Shown: one piece after another, positions 61,562 to 64,000 of the stretch | How the letters are laid out: every line of letters begins with the position of its first letter | Position numbering within the stretch: the stretch's first letter is position 1 | Assembly (NCBI GenBank): GCA_008711295.1 | Contig: VUYV01000010.1 | Coordinates: forward strand, 6,156,904 to 6,220,903 | Direction of reading: 5' to 3' | DNA from: Anarhynchus alexandrinus | Lineage: Eukaryota; Chordata; Aves; Charadriiformes; Charadriidae | Length of the DNA stretch: 64,000 bases | The notes under the pieces: generated by a model | What the model saw: the letters and a program-made list of their open reading frames with translations, nothing else | Databases searched by the model: none | Told to the model about the DNA's origin: nothing | Program-made: the position numbers and the translations under genes

Positions 61562-63007
61562 CTACAAGGAAAGGAAAAAAATTTTGCACAGCTAGAAGCA
61601 GCCAAATGGTGTGAGAAAAAAGGGGGGAAAGGGAGAAAGCTCTGCTCCACATCTTTGTGCTCCCCAAGGCTATCAGTCAAATGTACATGTGCCTCCTGCC
61701 AGCAAAGCCTGATATCACCACCAGTCAGCAAAAACAAACTGGTGTCCTGCCAGCAATGGTACGAAGGAAGCCAGATCTATAGATCTGAATCAGGCACCTC
61801 AGTTTCTCAGCTGCTTTGATTTGCTGACCCCACCTTGGATCAGCACAATCACTCGTGCAATAACCAGAATGAGCTGAGTTTAAACCAACCACTATAACCT
61901 CCAACCAGCTCAGCCTGTGCTGTGGTTTAGCATGGATAGGCACTAACGAAGGAGTCAGCACAGGGGTTAGGACAGGGTCAGGACAAGTTTCCTCAGTGGC
62001 GGTGGCAGCTAACAGCCTGAAGCAGGAGAGAGGGAAAAGATACTTTCCCACGTGGATTTCCCAGTCACCACTCTCAGCCCAGTGAAAGGAACTGGACATG
62101 AAGTCTTTATCCAGCCACATATTTTCACAAAACTTGTAGGTATGCACAGAGCTTTGAGAGCTTTGAGAGCTCTGCCATGTCATCACGTGAGGCTGATATG
62201 GGCCAGCATGTTGAAGAGCGCTGGAGGTGCTGACAACCACACACAGAGAAAGTGGGATCACCCCAGCCTGGTAACAGGGTCTGGAAGAAGTTGCAAGGTC
62301 TTTGCCTTGGTGACTGAAAGCTGTTCTCGGTGAGGACAGGGGAGCAGGATGACAGGTCCTCACAACTAGTGAGTGTGGATCCTTCTCTCTTGGTAATCCC
62401 AGCACAAAGGAGGCATGGGTTATAATTTTCCAGGTGGTATTAAAAACAGGCTGTGCAGACAACCACCAAATGCTCTGCTCAGCAGCTCTTCACTGTGATG
62501 GCTCTGCCTGTGGACACTGATGACACACCTAGAGAAGCACCACAGACACCCCAGGCCTCCTGGGGAACAACGCCTGGCAGGACATCCACCTCCCTTCCTT
62601 CTGGCAGCCTCAGCAGGGGTCTACCAGTGTGGTTCCCAGAGGGTTCAGGATGAGGCCCTGGTGATTCAGAGCCACCTACAGCCACGGCAGCTCCTCCCTC
62701 CCTTGACATTTCTCCAAGGGTCACAAGAGTCCTGCTAACAACCAGCGAGTCGTTACTGACTAAGCAGCAGGCTCAGAGCAGAGTGGGGAGCAGAGGTTTC
62801 CAACCAGACACTTTCAGCTTTTACCCACAGCGTTACCCTTGGCAGACAGAGGACCCCAGGGCAGTGACGTCCCGCCCCAGAGCTGGCGTTGCTCCGGTGA
62901 GCTGGCTGTCACACACCCAGCGCCGACTCACCTCCCAGCCTGTGCAGCACACGGGTGACCGCATTGGAGCAGCCTTCGCAGGTCATGTCCACAAAGAACT
63001 CGTGTTT
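61428..63007 (-). CDS. ATOX1: ATOX1 copper metallochaperone, exons 2-3 (5' partial)
   Basis: A cytosolic Cu(I) carrier that delivers copper to the N-terminal domains of the ATP7A/ATP7B pumps. Exons: complement join 63007..62932 and 61561..61428, with acceptors TTTTCAG and CTTGTAG and donor GAG/GTGAGT; the split Gly codon keeps frame. A single heavy-metal-associated (ferredoxin-like) domain is visible: strand KHEFFVDM, copper motif MTCEGC (Cys residues at about 12 and 15 once the missing Met-Pro is counted), helix AVTRVLHRLGG, strand VQFDIDLPNKKVCI, then TLKKTGK with the conserved lysines. Exon 1, expected to encode only Met-Pro, is not found before 64,000. The protein would have about 71 residues against 68 in mammals, because it ends YLGEKSAQ in place of the mammalian YLGLE-type end. 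SPARC lies on the same strand, with its promoter about 18.5 kb beyond the ATOX1 poly(A) site. Confidence 0.95.
61562..62931 (-). other. ATOX1: ATOX1 intron 2
   Basis: A 1,370-bp intron with GT-AG ends. A 245-codon minus frame inside it (62,462-61,725) has no recognisable domain and is taken as chance. Confidence 0.9.
62932..63007 (-). CDS. ATOX1: ATOX1 exon 2 (copper-binding loop)
   Basis: 76 nt encoding residues 3-27 plus one base of codon 28. Carries the CxxC copper site and helix 1. The first complete codon is Lys, matching an exon 1 that contributes only the first two codons. Confidence 0.95.
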
Positions 63008-64000
63008 CTGAAAAGAGGCAGATGGGGGGTCAGGGAGGATGCAGCCAGCAGCACACCGCGAGCACTCGTCCTCCACAGTTGCCTTTTTCCTCGGGGAGGT
63101 GGGTTCAAATCCTCCCCAACCAAAAGGTCCACACATGCCATGATGGGATCGTCAGCAAAACCAAGAGCTTTCAGTGCTCCTGCCTACGGTGTCATGGTGC
63201 TGTCCCTCACAGCATCACCCTGAGAGGCCTTTGGAGACTCTCTGGCCCCTACTCAGAGCAGGGCCACCTCCAGGGCCAGCGCAGGTTGCCGTCTCTGTGG
63301 GCCTCTGCTGGATTCACTCCACTTGCCCTGGGGAGCCCCGGAGAAGGAAGTCTCCTGCCTCCAGGTACCCGCTGAACTGGCTTAGTCTGCAAGGCTTTCA
63401 GTGCTCGCCCATCCTGTTCTTGTGTCCACAAGGGCCCTGGTCCCTAAAATAATAAACTCAACCTGGTCTAGTGGGAGGTGTCCCTGTCTATGGCAGGGGG
63501 GTTGGAACTCGATGATCTCCAAGGTCCTTTCCAACTCTAAACCATTCTATGATTCTAAGATTCTATATCAACAAAGCCGAAATTTAAGGATCATTAGTGC
63601 TGTTTTTTCATCCCTCCACTCCACCAGGGCCCCCGTGTTATCTCCACCACTCGTGGGAGATGCCGGGTCAACCGAAACGTGCCTGCCTGGAACACTAATC
63701 ACCGCGTTCAACCTTTGGCACCAGACGGATCCCAATTTCCTTTTCCTGCACATGCTTTTTTACTTTCCTCAAAAAAGGAAAATAAAGCTGGGGTTTTCTA
63801 TTATTATTTGTTACCCGTAACCCCCTATTTCTTTTTATTCAAAACCACCCTTTGCCCCCAGCTGTGGAGAGGCTGAAACCCGCACGGGCACAGCTCAAAC
63901 CAGGACAACCCGGGAAGGGAGTTCGGGAACGGCGCTTCCCATTAGGATTTCACCGTGTCATTAGGATTTTCTTGATTTTTATTTTACAAATCCCTTCTGG
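63008..64000 (-). other. ATOX1: ATOX1 intron 1 (partial)
   Basis: The sequence from the exon 2 acceptor to the window edge. I searched it for a minus-strand ATG-CCN followed by a donor and found none, so exon 1 and the promoter should lie beyond 64,000. It contains a CR1 fragment. Confidence 0.75.
63463..63567 (+). mobile_element. CR1 LINE, 3' terminal fragment in ATOX1 intron 1
   Basis: About 105 bp: GGTCTAGTGGGAGGTGTCCC, GGCAGGGGGGTTGGAACTCG, TCCTTTCCAACTC, ending in ATTCTATGATTCTAAGATTC. Same subfamily as the 29.4-kb copy. It is antisense to ATOX1. Confidence 0.95.

Noticed and set aside
61725..62462. 245-codon minus-strand frame in ATOX1 intron 2
   Set aside because: It lies wholly inside an intron bounded by good splice sites and shows no conserved domain.
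63085..63125. GGTTCAAATCC, a tRNA T-loop-like motif
   Set aside because: The flanks do not give a 5-bp T stem, an anticodon arm or a 7-bp acceptor stem.

Overview
The window is vertebrate nuclear DNA, almost certainly from a bird. Four fragments of CR1 LINEs with the avian 3' end, plus one CR1/L3-like relic, are the only clear dispersed repeats. Introns are short, and the two genes recognised, SPARC and ATOX1, are neighbours on one strand, as in other amniotes. No bacterial, viral or CRISPR features are seen.

Layout, left to right. (1) 1-960 is GC-rich. It holds a candidate non-coding first exon on the minus strand that ends in a consensus splice donor at 583/582; its gene would lie beyond the left edge, and by gene order FAT2 is the best guess. 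(2) 960-32,000 is about 31 kb of intergenic DNA with no gene I can support. It carries CR1 copies, short tandem repeats, a GGGAT-type minisatellite next to an orphan CpG island (28.6-29.2 kb), and a 13-bp perfect inverted repeat. (3) About 32.0-42.7 kb, minus strand, is the complete SPARC (osteonectin) gene: a non-coding exon 1 behind a GGA-repeat promoter, nine coding exons (2-10) giving 298 residues, and a 1.3-kb 3' UTR with two AATAAA signals. Every exon junction keeps frame. (4) 42.8-61.3 kb is intergenic, with a 59-N assembly gap inside a poly-A tract, a 10-bp GCGTTGGGTT array and one CR1 scrap. (5) 61.3-63.0 kb, minus strand, holds exons 2 and 3 of ATOX1, the copper metallochaperone; exon 1, expected to encode only Met-Pro, is not in the window and probably lies past 64,000.

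The two genes share an orientation but not a function. SPARC is a secreted, calcium- and collagen-binding matricellular glycoprotein. ATOX1 is a cytosolic carrier that passes Cu(I) to the ATP7A/ATP7B pumps. Their linkage is conserved synteny, not an operon. I found no convincing new biological system. The most useful leads are the orphan first exon at the left edge, the orphan CpG island, the SPARC promoter assignment, and the unusual ATOX1 C-terminus.
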